A stretch of 64,000 nt of DNA from Vreelandella alkaliphila (GCF_016107625.1 NZ_JABASV010000001.1:620001-684000); one strand, 5' to 3'; positions 49,331-60,065 are shown, counted from the first letter of the stretch. The notes: generated from the letters alone by a model not told the origin. A program made the numbers and translations.

Positions 49331-52177
49331 ATGTTACGATCTAATGAACCTCTGCCTAACCGTTACGCTGCACGGCAGGCCGTCATCGGCGTCGTGATTG
49401 GCGTCGCTTGGTGCACTCCTTTTTTCGCCTTCGCTCAAGACACCCCTGTAAAGGACGCCATCACGCCTATCGTCAGCCCATTTGACGAGCGCGATTACCG
49501 CGTACTGACGCTGGAAAACGGTCTTCAGGCGCTGCTTGTTAGCGACCCAGAGGCCGATAAAGCCGCCGCCTCAATGAATGTTCGTGTAGGCAGTGCTCAA
49601 GACCCTGACGACCTGCAGGGGCTAGCCCACTTTTTAGAGCATATGCTGTTTTTAGGTACCGAACCGTACCCTCAGTCTGATGCCTATCAGCGCTACATTT
49701 CTGATAATGCGGGCTCCCACAACGCCTTTACCGCCCAACAAGACACCAACTATTTTTTTGATATTGAGCCTTCGGCCTTGCCAGGCGCGCTGGACCGCTT
49801 TAGCGAATTCTTCCTTTCACCGCTATTTAACGCCGATCATTTAGAAAGCGAACGGAATATTGTTCACTCTGAGTACATGGCACGCATTCGTGATGAATCC
49901 CGCCGTGAAAACGATGTATTGAATCAGCTACTAAATCCAGGCAACCCCACGACGGGCTTTGCAGTAGGTAGCCGTGACACCCTCGCTAACCCACCCGAGG
50001 GTGAAGCTACTCTTCGCGAGCGGGTGATTGATTTTTATCATCGCTACTATGATGCCAACGTCATGAACTTGGCCATTGTTGCCCCCCAGCCGCTTGATAC
50101 CCTTGAAGCACTGGTAGTAGAACGCTTTGCCCCCCTTCCAGATAATGGCCTAAGCGTTCCGACCATAGGCGCGCCACTGATCGATCCAGACACGCTGCCC
50201 CGCTACATTGAGCGCCAGTCATTACAGGATCGCCGTCAACTACGTTTCTACTTTCCGATTCCCGATCCCACCGATGAATACCGTACGAAGCCGACCCAAC
50301 TGATCTCTCACCTAATTGGCGATGAAGGCGACGGCAGCTTGCTGGCAGCGCTACGCAAAGCGGGTCTTGCGGATGCACTTTCAGCCGGCGTAGGCCGAGG
50401 AGACGGCAATGAGGCGCTGTTTACCATCTCGATTAGCTTAACGCCAGCCGGAGCAGAGCGGCTGGACGATATTGAGGCCACTCTATTTGCTGCCATTGAG
50501 CAAATGCGCGAGGAAGGGTTAGCTGAGTGGCGCTACGAGGAACAAAAAAACCTGAATGAACAGGCGTTCCGTTTTCAGCAACATGGCGCACCGCAGCAGG
50601 AAGCTACCCGCTTAGCCATGAGCCTTTCTCGTTATCCGGTGGATGATGTGCAGTATGCGCCTTACCGGATGGATGGTATGGATAGCGAGCGTCAGCAACT
50701 GTATCTCGACGCACTAACCCCAGATAACATGCTGCGCTTCTACTCCGCACCAGACGTAGAAAGCGACACCGCCTCACCCTGGTTTAACACCCAGTGGAAA
50801 GAGCAACCACCCACTCAGCTGGGACAAGCACTAGGTGGCCTAGCGTTACCTGAACCCAACCCTTTTATCGCCAGTGACCTCACTCTCAAAGCGGGGCAAG
50901 ATGAGCGCCCCGAGGTGTTGGTTGATGGGCCCTCGTTTACCGCATGGCACATGCAAGACAGCCGTTTTAATACGCCAAGCGTTGAGTGGCGGGTAAGCCT
51001 CCAGCATCCTAGCGCCAGCTATTCGCCTGAAGAAGCGGTACTCACGCGCCTCTTAGCGGGATGGCTAAATGACAGCCTAAACGAGTCGTTATATCCGGCC
51101 TGGCTGGCTGGCCAATCGTTCAGCGCCTATGCTCACGGGCGTGGTATGACGCTATCATTTTCAGGCTGGCGCGATGGACAAACGCCACTGATAGAGCAGG
51201 CGATTGAACAGCTTAAGCGCGCCGACATTTCCCCCAGCGCCTTTGAACGTGTGCGCTATCAACTCCAGCGCGAGTGGCGCAACGCCCCCCAAGCATCGCT
51301 TTATGGCCAGGCAAGCCGTGCACTGGGCGAAGCGCTTCTGACACCCCAATGGTCAACGGCTGAGTTATTTGACGCCAGCCAGCGGTTAGAGCGTCACCAC
51401 TTAGAAAACTTCCGCAAACGGTTTTTAGACGCGCTTTACATCGATGCAATGGCCGTTGGCAATTTGGATAAAGAGCTGGCTCGTGAGCAGGCCAGTGTAA
51501 TACGCGGAGCGTTATCACCGCGTCTCACTCGTGAGGATATCCCCGAGCTTGAAGCGCTACAGGTGAGCAATCAGCCTGAGGTGCTTCACCCGCACAGTAC
51601 CCGCGAAGAGTCGCTTGTGTTGCGTTATTTACAGGGTCGCGACAAATCCACTGAAGAGCAGGCGCGCCTCAGCGTATTGGCGCAATGGTTGGATACGCCC
51701 TTTTATCAGCAACTACGTACCGAGGAGCAGCTTGGCTACATCGTTAATGCAGGTTACTCCCCGCTGCTAGAAGCGCCGGGGATTGCCTTGGTGGTTCAGT
51801 CGCCGGATGTTGAGAGCAGCATGATCGCCGAGCGCATGGACGCCTTTATGGCGGCAGCGGGCGAGCGCCTGAATACGTTAACCGAGGAGGAGTTAGCGCC
51901 GCATCGTCAAGCCGTTCATTCTCGCTTGACCCAGCGAGACACGAGCCTACAGGGCATGGCAAACCGCTACTGGCAAGCCACAGCACTGGAGGACGTGCAC
52001 TTTGATCGCCGTGAACAACTCGCCACACTAGCGTTGGATGTTAGCGTACAAGAACTGCAGGCACTGTGGCCGACGCTTCAATCACACCAGTTAGACATTC
52101 GCTACAACCCTGGCGACTCACCAAGTGATATCGCCCCCTACCGAGAAGCACGCGTGCCGTTTACCGACGCACGCTAA
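49331..52177 (+). CDS. Insulinase (M16A) family peptidase, pitrilysin-like
   Basis: 948 residues. An N-terminal signal peptide (ARQAVIGVVIGVAWCTPFFAFAQD) indicates export. The inverted zinc motif HFLEHMLFLG (HxxEH, about 108) with the downstream Glu in ESERNIVHSEY is complete, and the second, inactive M16 half and the LPDNGL/YIVNAGYSP region follow. It is predicted to be a periplasmic zinc metalloprotease cutting small peptides. The length matches E. coli pitrilysin (about 960). It starts nine bases after the SRAP gene and is likely co-transcribed with it. Confidence 0.93.
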   Translation: MLRSNEPLPNRYAARQAVIGVVIGVAWCTPFFAFAQDTPVKDAITPIVSPFDERDYRVLTLENGLQALLVSDPEADKAAASMNVRVGSAQDPDDLQGLAHFLEHMLFLGTEPYPQSDAYQRYISDNAGSHNAFTAQQDTNYFFDIEPSALPGALDRFSEFFLSPLFNADHLESERNIVHSEYMARIRDESRRENDVLNQLLNPGNPTTGFAVGSRDTLANPPEGEATLRERVIDFYHRYYDANVMNLAIVAPQPLDTLEALVVERFAPLPDNGLSVPTIGAPLIDPDTLPRYIERQSLQDRRQLRFYFPIPDPTDEYRTKPTQLISHLIGDEGDGSLLAALRKAGLADALSAGVGRGDGNEALFTISISLTPAGAERLDDIEATLFAAIEQMREEGLAEWRYEEQKNLNEQAFRFQQHGAPQQEATRLAMSLSRYPVDDVQYAPYRMDGMDSERQQLYLDALTPDNMLRFYSAPDVESDTASPWFNTQWKEQPPTQLGQALGGLALPEPNPFIASDLTLKAGQDERPEVLVDGPSFTAWHMQDSRFNTPSVEWRVSLQHPSASYSPEEAVLTRLLAGWLNDSLNESLYPAWLAGQSFSAYAHGRGMTLSFSGWRDGQTPLIEQAIEQLKRADISPSAFERVRYQLQREWRNAPQASLYGQASRALGEALLTPQWSTAELFDASQRLERHHLENFRKRFLDALYIDAMAVGNLDKELAREQASVIRGALSPRLTREDIPELEALQVSNQPEVLHPHSTREESLVLRYLQGRDKSTEEQARLSVLAQWLDTPFYQQLRTEEQLGYIVNAGYSPLLEAPGIALVVQSPDVESSMIAERMDAFMAAAGERLNTLTEEELAPHRQAVHSRLTQRDTSLQGMANRYWQATALEDVHFDRREQLATLALDVSVQELQALWPTLQSHQLDIRYNPGDSPSDIAPYREARVPFTDAR

Positions 52178-52210
52178 GTGCTAATTTGCGAAACGAATTA
52201 GCTAGACTCA

Positions 52211-52239
52211 CCAGCTCAGGCATCAAACGCCTGAGCTGG
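52211..52239. terminator. Perfect 10-base hairpin overlapping the sbcB stop
   Basis: CCAGCTCAGG and CCTGAGCTGG enclose a 9-base loop at the end of sbcB, 34 bases past the stop of the convergent peptidase gene. No T tract is present on either side. The design is the same as the hairpin at 47187-47214. Confidence 0.6.
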
Positions 52240-53709
52240 CATCATCGACTCAACGTACATCACCAACTCTTCCAGCACTTGGCGCTCGCGATCCGATAGG
52301 ATCTGCTGGTTATAACGCTCTATCTCTCGCGCAAAGGCTTTCAGCGTAAAGCCCGACAAGGCCGGATCATTGATACGCATCCAGCGAAACGCATCCCACT
52401 GCTCGCGCTCTTCGCCCTCCAGCGTGTCTGGATAACTACGCGCACGGTAGCGAAACAACATTTCCTCCAGGCGAGGATCTTGAAAGGCAAAGCGCTGGCC
52501 GACTAAATCCCAGGGATCCATTGCCAATGCTCGCTCCATTTGCTGGCGATCAGCCGCAGAGAAAAAGCTGCCGGAATAGAGCATTAAGTCAGGGTCTTGA
52601 GGCACATCTTCGTAGGCTGCGTTAAATACCTCAGCTACTTTTTGCGCCACACCGCTAGCCTCTCGCAACGTTTTCCAATGGCCGCGACAGGCATCAATAT
52701 CAATCGTTAACCGTTCAATGATCGTGCCGTATTCACCTTTATGGGGGCCATCCACATCTTTTAACACCGTCGCTGGAAAGATGACTGGGCAGCGATTAAT
52801 GTGGATCACTTTCAGCGGTATACGCACTTCCCCCTCGGAAAGGTCCTGCTGGCTTACGAACACACGTTCTCTGATTTGCTCGGCACTCATGGTCAGCAAA
52901 TCACTAGGATCGACGCTTAAATCGTAAACAATAACGCCATTAGGATTCGTCGGATGCTCGGCCAGTGGCATGACTAATGCACTACAGCCACGGCTGGCAG
53001 GGTAACGACGGGAAATATGCAAAAGCGGTTTAGCGCTAGGCAAGTCTAACTGCTTGGCCACTGCACGCTTGCCACGCATGCCCAGTAAATAGTCGAATAA
53101 TTTTGGGTTTCGGGCTTTTAGCAGACGCGCCAGCGCAATGGTGGCACGTACATCAGCCACCGCATCATGAGCACCTTCATGGGCAATGCCATTGGCCGCC
53201 GTTAAGTGCTCAAGTTTGAAGCTAGGCGCACCATCTTCCCGCTGCGGCCACTCAATGCCGTCGGGGCGCAAGGCGTAAAACGCGCGCACCACATCAATCA
53301 AGTCCCAACGGGAATTGCCGTTTTGCCATTCGCGGGAATAAGGGTCAAGCAGGTTGCGATAAAACAAGTGGCGGGAGATTTCATCATCAAAGCGAAGGCT
53401 GTTATAGCCCACCACGCAAGTGCCTGGCTCACTCATAAAGCCTTGGACCTGGCGGGCAAACTCCCCCTCAGGCAAGCCTTTCCGCTGCGCTTTTTGCGGT
53501 GTAATACCGGTAATGAGGCAAGCAGCAGGGTGAGGCAGGTAGTCATCAGCAGGTTTGCAGTAGAGCTCTATCGGCTCACCGATTTCATTAAGCTCGGCGT
53601 CAGTGCGTAATGCGGCAAACTGAGCGGGCCGATCGCGACGCGGATCAGCACCAAATGTCTCATAGTCATGCCAGAGAAAACTGGCAGGGGCAGCATTAGG
53701 TGGCGCCAT
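52216..53709 (-). CDS. sbcB: Exodeoxyribonuclease I
   Basis: 497 residues from the ATG at 53709 (MAPPNAAPASFLWHDYETFGADPRRDR), chosen because AAGGAG stands nine bases upstream. DEDDh motifs: HDYETFG (Exo I, D and E), VVGYNSLRFDDE (Exo II) and AHDAVADVRATIALA (Exo III, HxxxxD). C-terminal SH3-like and helical domains follow. It digests ssDNA 3' to 5' and interacts with SSB in E. coli. Confidence 0.96.
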   Translation of the reverse strand: MAPPNAAPASFLWHDYETFGADPRRDRPAQFAALRTDAELNEIGEPIELYCKPADDYLPHPAACLITGITPQKAQRKGLPEGEFARQVQGFMSEPGTCVVGYNSLRFDDEISRHLFYRNLLDPYSREWQNGNSRWDLIDVVRAFYALRPDGIEWPQREDGAPSFKLEHLTAANGIAHEGAHDAVADVRATIALARLLKARNPKLFDYLLGMRGKRAVAKQLDLPSAKPLLHISRRYPASRGCSALVMPLAEHPTNPNGVIVYDLSVDPSDLLTMSAEQIRERVFVSQQDLSEGEVRIPLKVIHINRCPVIFPATVLKDVDGPHKGEYGTIIERLTIDIDACRGHWKTLREASGVAQKVAEVFNAAYEDVPQDPDLMLYSGSFFSAADRQQMERALAMDPWDLVGQRFAFQDPRLEEMLFRYRARSYPDTLEGEEREQWDAFRWMRINDPALSGFTLKAFAREIERYNQQILSDRERQVLEELVMYVESMMPAQAFDA

Positions 53710-53872
53710 TGATGAAATCTCCTTGAGCATAGCTTCCCGCCTACAAGCCAACGAACCACTTGCCGAAGCGGGTACAAAAGCCCAAGCCTAGCATAACCGC
53801 AACGCCTCTCGCCGCCCCTCTTAGCGAATAGCCATGCTTAACGACTGGCTATGCTGCTTCCATATGCAAACG

Positions 53873-54124
53873 TCAACCTTTCGGTAGCGTAACGTTGAGC
53901 TCCAACACTGAGCAATTGTCTTCGCTATCAAGTGAAATTTGAATGGCATCATCATCGACCTGTACATAACGACGAATGACTTCCAACAGCTCGCGCTCGA
54001 GCAGCGGCATATAATCTGGCTGACCGCGCTGGCCGCGCTGATGCGCCACGATAATTTGCAAACGCTCCTTAGCCACCGAGGCGGATTTCTTGCGCTCACG
54101 CTTCAAGAACTCCAGCAATTTCAT
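53873..54124 (-). CDS. minE: Cell division topological specificity factor MinE
   Basis: 83 residues. [31 protein letters not shown] gives the membrane-targeting and MinD-binding segment; the ring-forming C-terminal part reads [39 protein letters not shown]. It stimulates MinD ATPase to drive pole-to-pole oscillation. It overlaps minD by four bases. Confidence 0.97.
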   Translation of the reverse strand: MKLLEFLKRERKKSASVAKERLQIIVAHQRGQRGQPDYMPLLERELLEVIRRYVQVDDDAIQISLDSEDNCSVLELNVTLPKG

Positions 54125-54939
54125 CGCCGACCACCCCCGAACATACGGTTCAACAATCCCTTACGCTGTACTTCATGAAAGCGCAGAGGCATATCTTCAC
54201 CTAATAGGCGCGATACAGTATCTGAATACGCCTGACCTGCATCGCTCGCCGCATCGTGAGTAACGGGAACACCCTGGTTCGATGCACGTAATACCGCTTC
54301 GGATTCAGGGATTAAGCCAAGCAGATCGATAGACAAGATTTCACGAATATCATCAAGGGTCAGCATGTCCCCAGACGTTACGCGAGAAGGGTTATAGCGC
54401 GTAATCAGCAGATGCTCTTTAACAGGGTCTAAGCTTTGTTCAGCGCGCCGCGTCTTGGAACCAAGCAATCCCAAAATGCGATCAGAGTCACGCACTGAGG
54501 AAACTTCAGGATTCGTGACAACAATCGCCTCGTCAGCGAAGTACATAGCGAGTTGAGCCCCCCTCTCAATACCTGCGGGGGAGTCACACAAGATAAAATC
54601 AAAATCTTGTTTGAGCTGCTCAAGGATTCGCTCTACGCCTTCCTGCGTCAGTGCATCTTTATCACGCGTTTGAGAGGCTGGAAGAATAAACAAGTTTTCA
54701 ACGCGTTTATCGCGAATCAGCGCTTGGTTAAGCCCTGCTTCCCCTTGGATAACGTTTACCAAGTCATAAACAACGCGGCGCTCACAGCCCATGATTAGGT
54801 CGAGGTTACGTAGACCAACATCGAAATCAATGACGACTGTTTTTTTACCGCGCAGGGCAAGTCCTGTTGAAATAGCGGCAGCGCTGGTGGTCTTACCAAC
54901 CCCCCCTTTACCGGAGGTCACTACAATAATTTTGGCCAA
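54121..54939 (-). CDS. minD: Septum site-determining ATPase MinD
   Basis: 272 residues. Deviant Walker [12 protein letters not shown] with the signature Lys (about 11), [14 protein letters not shown] (switch II) and the C-terminal amphipathic membrane-targeting helix [13 protein letters not shown]. It recruits MinC to the membrane and oscillates with MinE. A 157-base gap separates it from minC. Confidence 0.97.
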   Translation of the reverse strand: MAKIIVVTSGKGGVGKTTSAAAISTGLALRGKKTVVIDFDVGLRNLDLIMGCERRVVYDLVNVIQGEAGLNQALIRDKRVENLFILPASQTRDKDALTQEGVERILEQLKQDFDFILCDSPAGIERGAQLAMYFADEAIVVTNPEVSSVRDSDRILGLLGSKTRRAEQSLDPVKEHLLITRYNPSRVTSGDMLTLDDIREILSIDLLGLIPESEAVLRASNQGVPVTHDAASDAGQAYSDTVSRLLGEDMPLRFHEVQRKGLLNRMFGGGRR

Positions 54940-55096
54940 GAGTTACTTCCTTCTTGAAGTCGTTCATCGCGAGCGCGTTTAAAGGATCGCACTGCGCATA
55001 ACGGGAACATCAATGTCAACAACATGACATACTGTAACGTATAGCGCTTGCGACGTCGCTAGGCATTAAGCACCAACACACGCTCATGCGTTTGAA

Positions 55097-55846
55097 TTAA
55101 CCCAGCGGCTTAATTTCCAGCTGCTCTTTAGCGAAATGCACCTCTGCAGCACGGCCAAGCAACTGTGAATCAATATCTTCTAACCGTTTGTAATTGCCTG
55201 CCACAGAAAGAAGCTCTGCTTCCAATTCTCGACAGTAAATACCCGCCTGGGTATTGCCATGAATACCCGCCAAGGCACGTCCGCGAAGCGCTCCGTAGAC
55301 GTGGATACTACCAGCCGCCAGGACTTCAGCGCCCGCATTTACTGCCCCAATCACCACTAGATCGCCTTCTGATGCGCTTACCTGCTGGCCAGAGCGCACC
55401 GTACCGCGAAATAAGCGTGTTGCTACCGCAACCACTTCCTGGTCGGCAGCTTCCACCTCATCTATGGCGTCATCAGGGGTAGCAGTAGTATCAACGCTCT
55501 CTAATAGCCTAGACCGCCCTTCTTCAACAGGGGCAAACCAGCCTAGCCCTAATGCCCAGGCAGATTGACGTACTGGCTCAGCTCCGCCACGTACGGCGAC
55601 CGGCAGTAATTTATGATCGCGACATACCGCGCAAATGCGCTCAAGCGCCAAGTGAGGTTCATCGAGTTTTTCCACGCTCAGCACAACCGGTGTATGCTGA
55701 AAGAACGCGGGGGATTGCGACAACTTGCCAGCTAGCTGACTTCGTATATGTTCCGGGTCAGCACTGCTCAATTCCATGACGGTCATTGGCAGCATGCCAC
55801 CTTTAAAGGTGAAGGCAATGTCGGCACTATTGGCGTTGAGGCTCAT
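55097..55846 (-). CDS. minC: Septum formation inhibitor MinC
   Basis: 249 residues from the ATG at 55846 (MSLNANSADIAFTFKGGMLPMTVM), selected because GGAG lies seven bases upstream. The N-terminal FtsZ-inhibiting domain (about 1-105) and the C-terminal beta-helix domain with VRSGQQVSASEGDLVVIGAVNAGAEVLAAGSIHVYGALRGRALAGIHG are intact. It blocks FtsZ polymerisation near the poles. First gene of minC-minD-minE. Confidence 0.96.
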   Translation of the reverse strand: MSLNANSADIAFTFKGGMLPMTVMELSSADPEHIRSQLAGKLSQSPAFFQHTPVVLSVEKLDEPHLALERICAVCRDHKLLPVAVRGGAEPVRQSAWALGLGWFAPVEEGRSRLLESVDTTATPDDAIDEVEAADQEVVAVATRLFRGTVRSGQQVSASEGDLVVIGAVNAGAEVLAAGSIHVYGALRGRALAGIHGNTQAGIYCRELEAELLSVAGNYKRLEDIDSQLLGRAAEVHFAKEQLEIKPLG

Positions 55847-56029
55847 GGCCGAACTCCATGTCATGTTCAGGTAAGATAAAGGTAGCGCAATCTCGCGCTG
55901 GGTGTTGTGAAGAAGTATTAATCATCACAGCGCCTACAGCAAAGCTAAGCGACAGCGCCGATGACTGCAACTATCTGTCATCGGTAGTTGATTTTTTTTC
56001 ACGCTACGCACCTCTCTGCAGGATGATCC

Positions 56030-58837
56030 ATGCACGGACTGTTAAGACGCCTGTTCGCTCCTCGGTGGCAGCACCCTGATCCCGAGGTGCGTCTCAAGGC
56101 ACTCGACCAGCTTGACCCTCAACAACCAGAACAGCAACAAGCGCTAAAGCAATTAGCACAGGATAAAGAGAGTAACATCCAGCTTGCTGCTCTACTGGCC
56201 CTTGATGACTTAGCGGAGCTTGTCAATGCGCTTCCAGAGCATCGTCAAGACGAAGCTTGGTTTAACGCGGCTTGCCAGCGCTTATGTGGCTCACAGGGCC
56301 ACACCGACCTGCAAAAACGGCAGGCTATTGTGGCAGAGCTATCGGAGCCTCGGTTGCTCAACGCCATTGCACTTCAGGGAGACAACCTTAATCTGCGGCT
56401 CGCTGCGTTAGAGCAATTAACCGTTGAAAGCGACTTCGTCCACCAAGCCTGCCATAACGGCGTGGCAGCGGTGCGCCATCAAGCGGCTCAACGAATTGAA
56501 AGTGAAGAGAGCCTCAAAAAGCTATTAAAAGAAGCGCGTCGTGACCGCCAGGTCATTCGTCTGGCGCGAGAAAAGCTCACCCAACTGCGCAATGATGCTG
56601 AGTGGCTAGCGGATCAACAAGCCCAGCGTGAGCATCTGCTTAAACAGTTAGAACAGCACGCCAGGGCTCCCTGGGAGCCGCTGTATGGTGGTCGCTTCCG
56701 TCATTTGGAGCGTGAGTGGCAAAGCCTTTCCCACCCGCCCAGCGTGACGCAAGAGCAGCGTTTTCATCAGGCAGCGCTTAGCTGCCGAAAAACACTGCAT
56801 CATCATGAAACGCAAGAACAAGCGCGTCAGCAGAGCATTGCTCATCGCGAAGAGATTGAACGAACTCGCGATCAACTGCTTGAAGGCATTGAAGAAACGT
56901 TAGAGGGCCTGGCACATGCAGAGCAGCTAACAGTTCAGGATATCGATAGCCTACGGGCTCAACGCCAACTACTCGGCCAGCGTTGGCAATCCCTGTCAGA
57001 TCAACACCCGCCTGGCGAGAGCGTTCAACAACGCTATAGCCAAGCACTGAAACGCTATGAAGTATGCATGGAAGCATGGCAGCGCTGGCAAGCCATCAGC
57101 ACAGATATAGAAACAGCCATTGCCAACCAAGATAACGTGGCCATTGCCAAGTACGTTAAGCAGTGCGCTTGGCCTAAACACATAACGCCTCCAGAGCTAC
57201 TCAAGCATGCACAAGCGTTAAAAGATGCTGACGTTTCTACCAAACCCACTCCTACCGCGTCACTTAACGCGCTTAGTGCCGACGTGGATAACTTTGAACA
57301 CTTGTTAGAGCGTGGTGCCTTTAAAAGTGCCAGCCGCCTCTATCAACGCCTCAAGCCCTCCATCGACGAACTGACAGGGGAAGACGCCAAGCCGCTAAAA
57401 GCACGCGTGAAACAGCTAGGCGCACGGTTAGCAGAACTACGTGATTGGCGCGGTTTTGTGGCCGGCCCTAAACGCGAGCAACTCTGCGCTAGCATCGAAG
57501 CGCTGGCTGACGATCAACACATGGCAGACGTTGCTCTTGATCGCCATCATCGCCAGTTGGTAAAAGAGTGGAAATCGCTCGGCGATGCCGCTGCTAATCG
57601 CGAACAGTCGGCACGCTTTCGCGCGGCCTCTGATCGCATTCACGAGCGTTTGACTCCCTGGCGAGAACAGCTTAATCAAGAGCGTGATGCCAACCTAAAA
57701 GGCCGTGAAGCACTCTGCGAACAACTTGAAACGTTGCTTGATCAGCCAGCAGAGGATGCCGACCCCGATGTATTGCGCGAGATCCGTGACAAAGCCCGCC
57801 ACCAGTGGCGTCACTACTCTCCGGTTCCTCGAGACCAATCAGAAACCGTTGGCCGTCGTTTTGGAGCTATCCGTCATCGCCTCCAGGCGCTTATTGACCA
57901 GCGAGCAGAGCAGATCGCTAGTCAAAAGCGCATGCTTATCGAACAAGCGAAAAGCTTACAGGATGACCACGAATCACCCTTAGCCGCCCGCATAGCGAGC
58001 ACAAAGCAGCTACAGCAGCAGTGGCGCGCGCTGGGTCGTGCTCCAAAAGGCGAAGAGCAAGCCCTATGGAAAGCCTTTCGTCATACCTGCGATCAGCTCT
58101 TTGCTCAGCGTGACGCCCACAAGCATGAACAGGCAGCTCGCCAACAACAGAAGCTCGATCAGTTGCAAACATTAATTGACGAAATGGATAGCTGGCAGCC
58201 GACGCAAGCCGAAGAATCTGCCGCCCTTGCGTCTTATCTAGAAAGCATTAGCCAGCTTGAGCCGTTGCCACGTAATCGACGAAGTGACGGCATGCAGAAA
58301 CGCCTTAGCGGCATTGTAAGGGCTAAACGTGAGCGCTTAAGCCGCCTGGAAATTGCTCATACAGTGCAGCAATGGCACAGCGCCTTACCGCTGGTAAATG
58401 CGCATATCGCCGCAGACCAACAAGCACTAGCCGGCGAAGAGCCACAAGCAGTTGATGCGAAAGAGGTATTGAGTGACGGGCTGCCTGCTATTTTTATGAA
58501 GGCTCACCAGCAGCGCAATCATGCGCGGCTCACCACTTCCACTCCCCTCTCAGCCGAAAAACTTGCTGAACTAGAAGATGGACTGGCTCGCCTGAGAGTG
58601 CATTTGTCTTTGCTAGCGTTAGGTAGCGTCAAGCAGCGTGATGAACCTCTCCGCCTGGCGATTCAAGTAGAACGGCTAAATGAAGGGATCAATAACGAAC
58701 GTAGCCGACCAGATGAGATTATCGGCATATTAGCAGCACTTATGGCGCTTGGCCCCATGCCTAACCAATTGTGGCGCAAGGAAGCAGAAGAGTTTGACAA
58801 TCTTTTTAGTCGCCTAGCGCGAGTGCCTCACCCTTAA
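56030..58837 (+). CDS. Large DUF349 repeat protein
   Basis: 935 residues, nearly all helical and rich in Gln, Glu and Arg. HEAT-like repeats open the protein (DPEVRLKALDQLDPQQPEQQQALKQLAQDKESNIQLAALLALDDLAEL). Repeated DUF349 units follow, each with W-x-L/P-x...RF/F patterns (LYGGRFRHLEREWQSL, LVKEWKSLGDAAANREQSARFRAAS, QQQWRALGRAPKGEEQALWKAFRHTCDQLF). There is no signal or membrane segment. Proteins of this family are widespread in marine and halophilic Gammaproteobacteria; function unknown. It is divergent from minC. Confidence 0.87.
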   Translation: MHGLLRRLFAPRWQHPDPEVRLKALDQLDPQQPEQQQALKQLAQDKESNIQLAALLALDDLAELVNALPEHRQDEAWFNAACQRLCGSQGHTDLQKRQAIVAELSEPRLLNAIALQGDNLNLRLAALEQLTVESDFVHQACHNGVAAVRHQAAQRIESEESLKKLLKEARRDRQVIRLAREKLTQLRNDAEWLADQQAQREHLLKQLEQHARAPWEPLYGGRFRHLEREWQSLSHPPSVTQEQRFHQAALSCRKTLHHHETQEQARQQSIAHREEIERTRDQLLEGIEETLEGLAHAEQLTVQDIDSLRAQRQLLGQRWQSLSDQHPPGESVQQRYSQALKRYEVCMEAWQRWQAISTDIETAIANQDNVAIAKYVKQCAWPKHITPPELLKHAQALKDADVSTKPTPTASLNALSADVDNFEHLLERGAFKSASRLYQRLKPSIDELTGEDAKPLKARVKQLGARLAELRDWRGFVAGPKREQLCASIEALADDQHMADVALDRHHRQLVKEWKSLGDAAANREQSARFRAASDRIHERLTPWREQLNQERDANLKGREALCEQLETLLDQPAEDADPDVLREIRDKARHQWRHYSPVPRDQSETVGRRFGAIRHRLQALIDQRAEQIASQKRMLIEQAKSLQDDHESPLAARIASTKQLQQQWRALGRAPKGEEQALWKAFRHTCDQLFAQRDAHKHEQAARQQQKLDQLQTLIDEMDSWQPTQAEESAALASYLESISQLEPLPRNRRSDGMQKRLSGIVRAKRERLSRLEIAHTVQQWHSALPLVNAHIAADQQALAGEEPQAVDAKEVLSDGLPAIFMKAHQQRNHARLTTSTPLSAEKLAELEDGLARLRVHLSLLALGSVKQRDEPLRLAIQVERLNEGINNERSRPDEIIGILAALMALGPMPNQLWRKEAEEFDNLFSRLARVPHP

Positions 58838-58888
58838 GCCCTTTATATAAGTACGTTACACAAGTACTTCTCCCCCCCAACACTAGCA

Positions 58889-58912
58889 ACGGGAGGCGAA
58901 TAGCCTCCCGTT
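58889..58912. terminator. Bidirectional hairpin between the DUF349 gene and phbB
   Basis: AACGGGAGGC and GCCTCCCGTT pair around 4-5 bases. The gene junction is convergent. Confidence 0.75.
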
Positions 58913-58957
58913 TACGCTTTTCCGTGATTGAATAAATCTGCTTATCGCGTTGGGCGA

Positions 58958-59704
58958 TTAGCCCATAAACTGACCGCCGTTAATATCAATATTGGCGCCA
59001 GTAATAAAGCCTGACTCTTTATCTGCTAAGAACGTTACCAAGCGACCGATCTCCTCTGGTGTACCGTAACGCTTCACTGGAATGGTTTCACGAATGGCTT
59101 CACGCACCTGCTCGGGAATTTTCATGATCATATCGGTGGCAATGTAGCCAGGCGACACGGTATTCACCGTAATGCCTTTGGTTGCCGTTTCTTGTGCCAG
59201 CGACATGGTCAACCCATGCATACCTGCTTTGGCAGCCGCATAGTTCACTTGCCCGAATTGACCTTTACGGCCATTGATAGAAGAAATATTGATGATGCGA
59301 CCGTAGCCCTGCTCCAGCATCATTTCAATAACGCTGCGGCACGTGTTGAAGACGCTATTAAGGTTGGTATCGATCACTTGATACCACTGCTCATAGGACA
59401 TCTTCTTCATGGTGCCATCGCGAGTAATGCCAGCGCAGTTAACTAACACGCTGATAGGCCCATATTTTTCTTGGATTTCGCGAGCACCTTCTAGGCAGGC
59501 ATTGTGGTCGGAAAGATCAACACCCGATAACGCGATGTTGTTGTAACCAGCGGTTTGCTGGGTTTCCAGCCAGGTTTTGGCTTTCTCAGGATTGTGATAT
59601 CCCGCGACTACCAAATAACCCGCATCCGCCAATGAGTGGCAAATTGACGTTCCGATTCCACCAGTTCCACCTGTTACCCAGGCGACGGGGGCTTGATTGG
59701 TCAT
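58958..59704 (-). CDS. phbB: Acetoacetyl-CoA reductase (SDR)
   Basis: 248 residues. TGGTGGIG (Rossmann TGxxxGIG), NCAGITRDGTMKKM, SSINGRKGQFGQVNYAAAKAG (catalytic Ser, Tyr, Lys) and SPGYIATDMIMKIPEQVREAI. The IxxxNGxxGQFGQxNY segment is typical of PhaB/PhbB rather than FabG. It makes (R)-3-hydroxybutyryl-CoA for polyhydroxybutyrate with NADPH. PHB is a common storage polymer in halomonads. No phaA or phaC is visible here. Confidence 0.92.
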   Translation of the reverse strand: MTNQAPVAWVTGGTGGIGTSICHSLADAGYLVVAGYHNPEKAKTWLETQQTAGYNNIALSGVDLSDHNACLEGAREIQEKYGPISVLVNCAGITRDGTMKKMSYEQWYQVIDTNLNSVFNTCRSVIEMMLEQGYGRIINISSINGRKGQFGQVNYAAAKAGMHGLTMSLAQETATKGITVNTVSPGYIATDMIMKIPEQVREAIRETIPVKRYGTPEEIGRLVTFLADKESGFITGANIDINGGQFMG

Positions 59705-59938
59705 TGACTACCTCCCTGATATGACAAACGGCTTGGACGCTAAGCATTATGGTGATGTCGCAAGCCATTCTTAATAAGCGCCGTAGCGCTTCAGTATTCA
59801 CAGCACGTCGTATTGTTAGTTGGACGACATACTGACAGTAAGCTTTTTGTTATCCCTATTGGAAGCATAGCTTTACTCTTCCAATGTTGCAGCACGATGA
59901 AGGTCGTGCCTAACAATATAAGCGTTTTATGCAGGGGG

Positions 59939-59966
59939 TTGACTTCGCGCTAAAAATGCGTAGAAT
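59939..59966 (+). promoter_or_regulatory. Sigma-70 promoter of the initiator tRNA
   Basis: TTGACT (-35) and TAGAAT (-10) with a 16-base spacer, 14 bases before the mature tRNA 5' end. Confidence 0.75.
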
Positions 59967-59980
59967 ACGCCACACGTTGA

Positions 59981-60057
<77 letters not shown>

Positions 60058-60065
60058 ATATTTTG

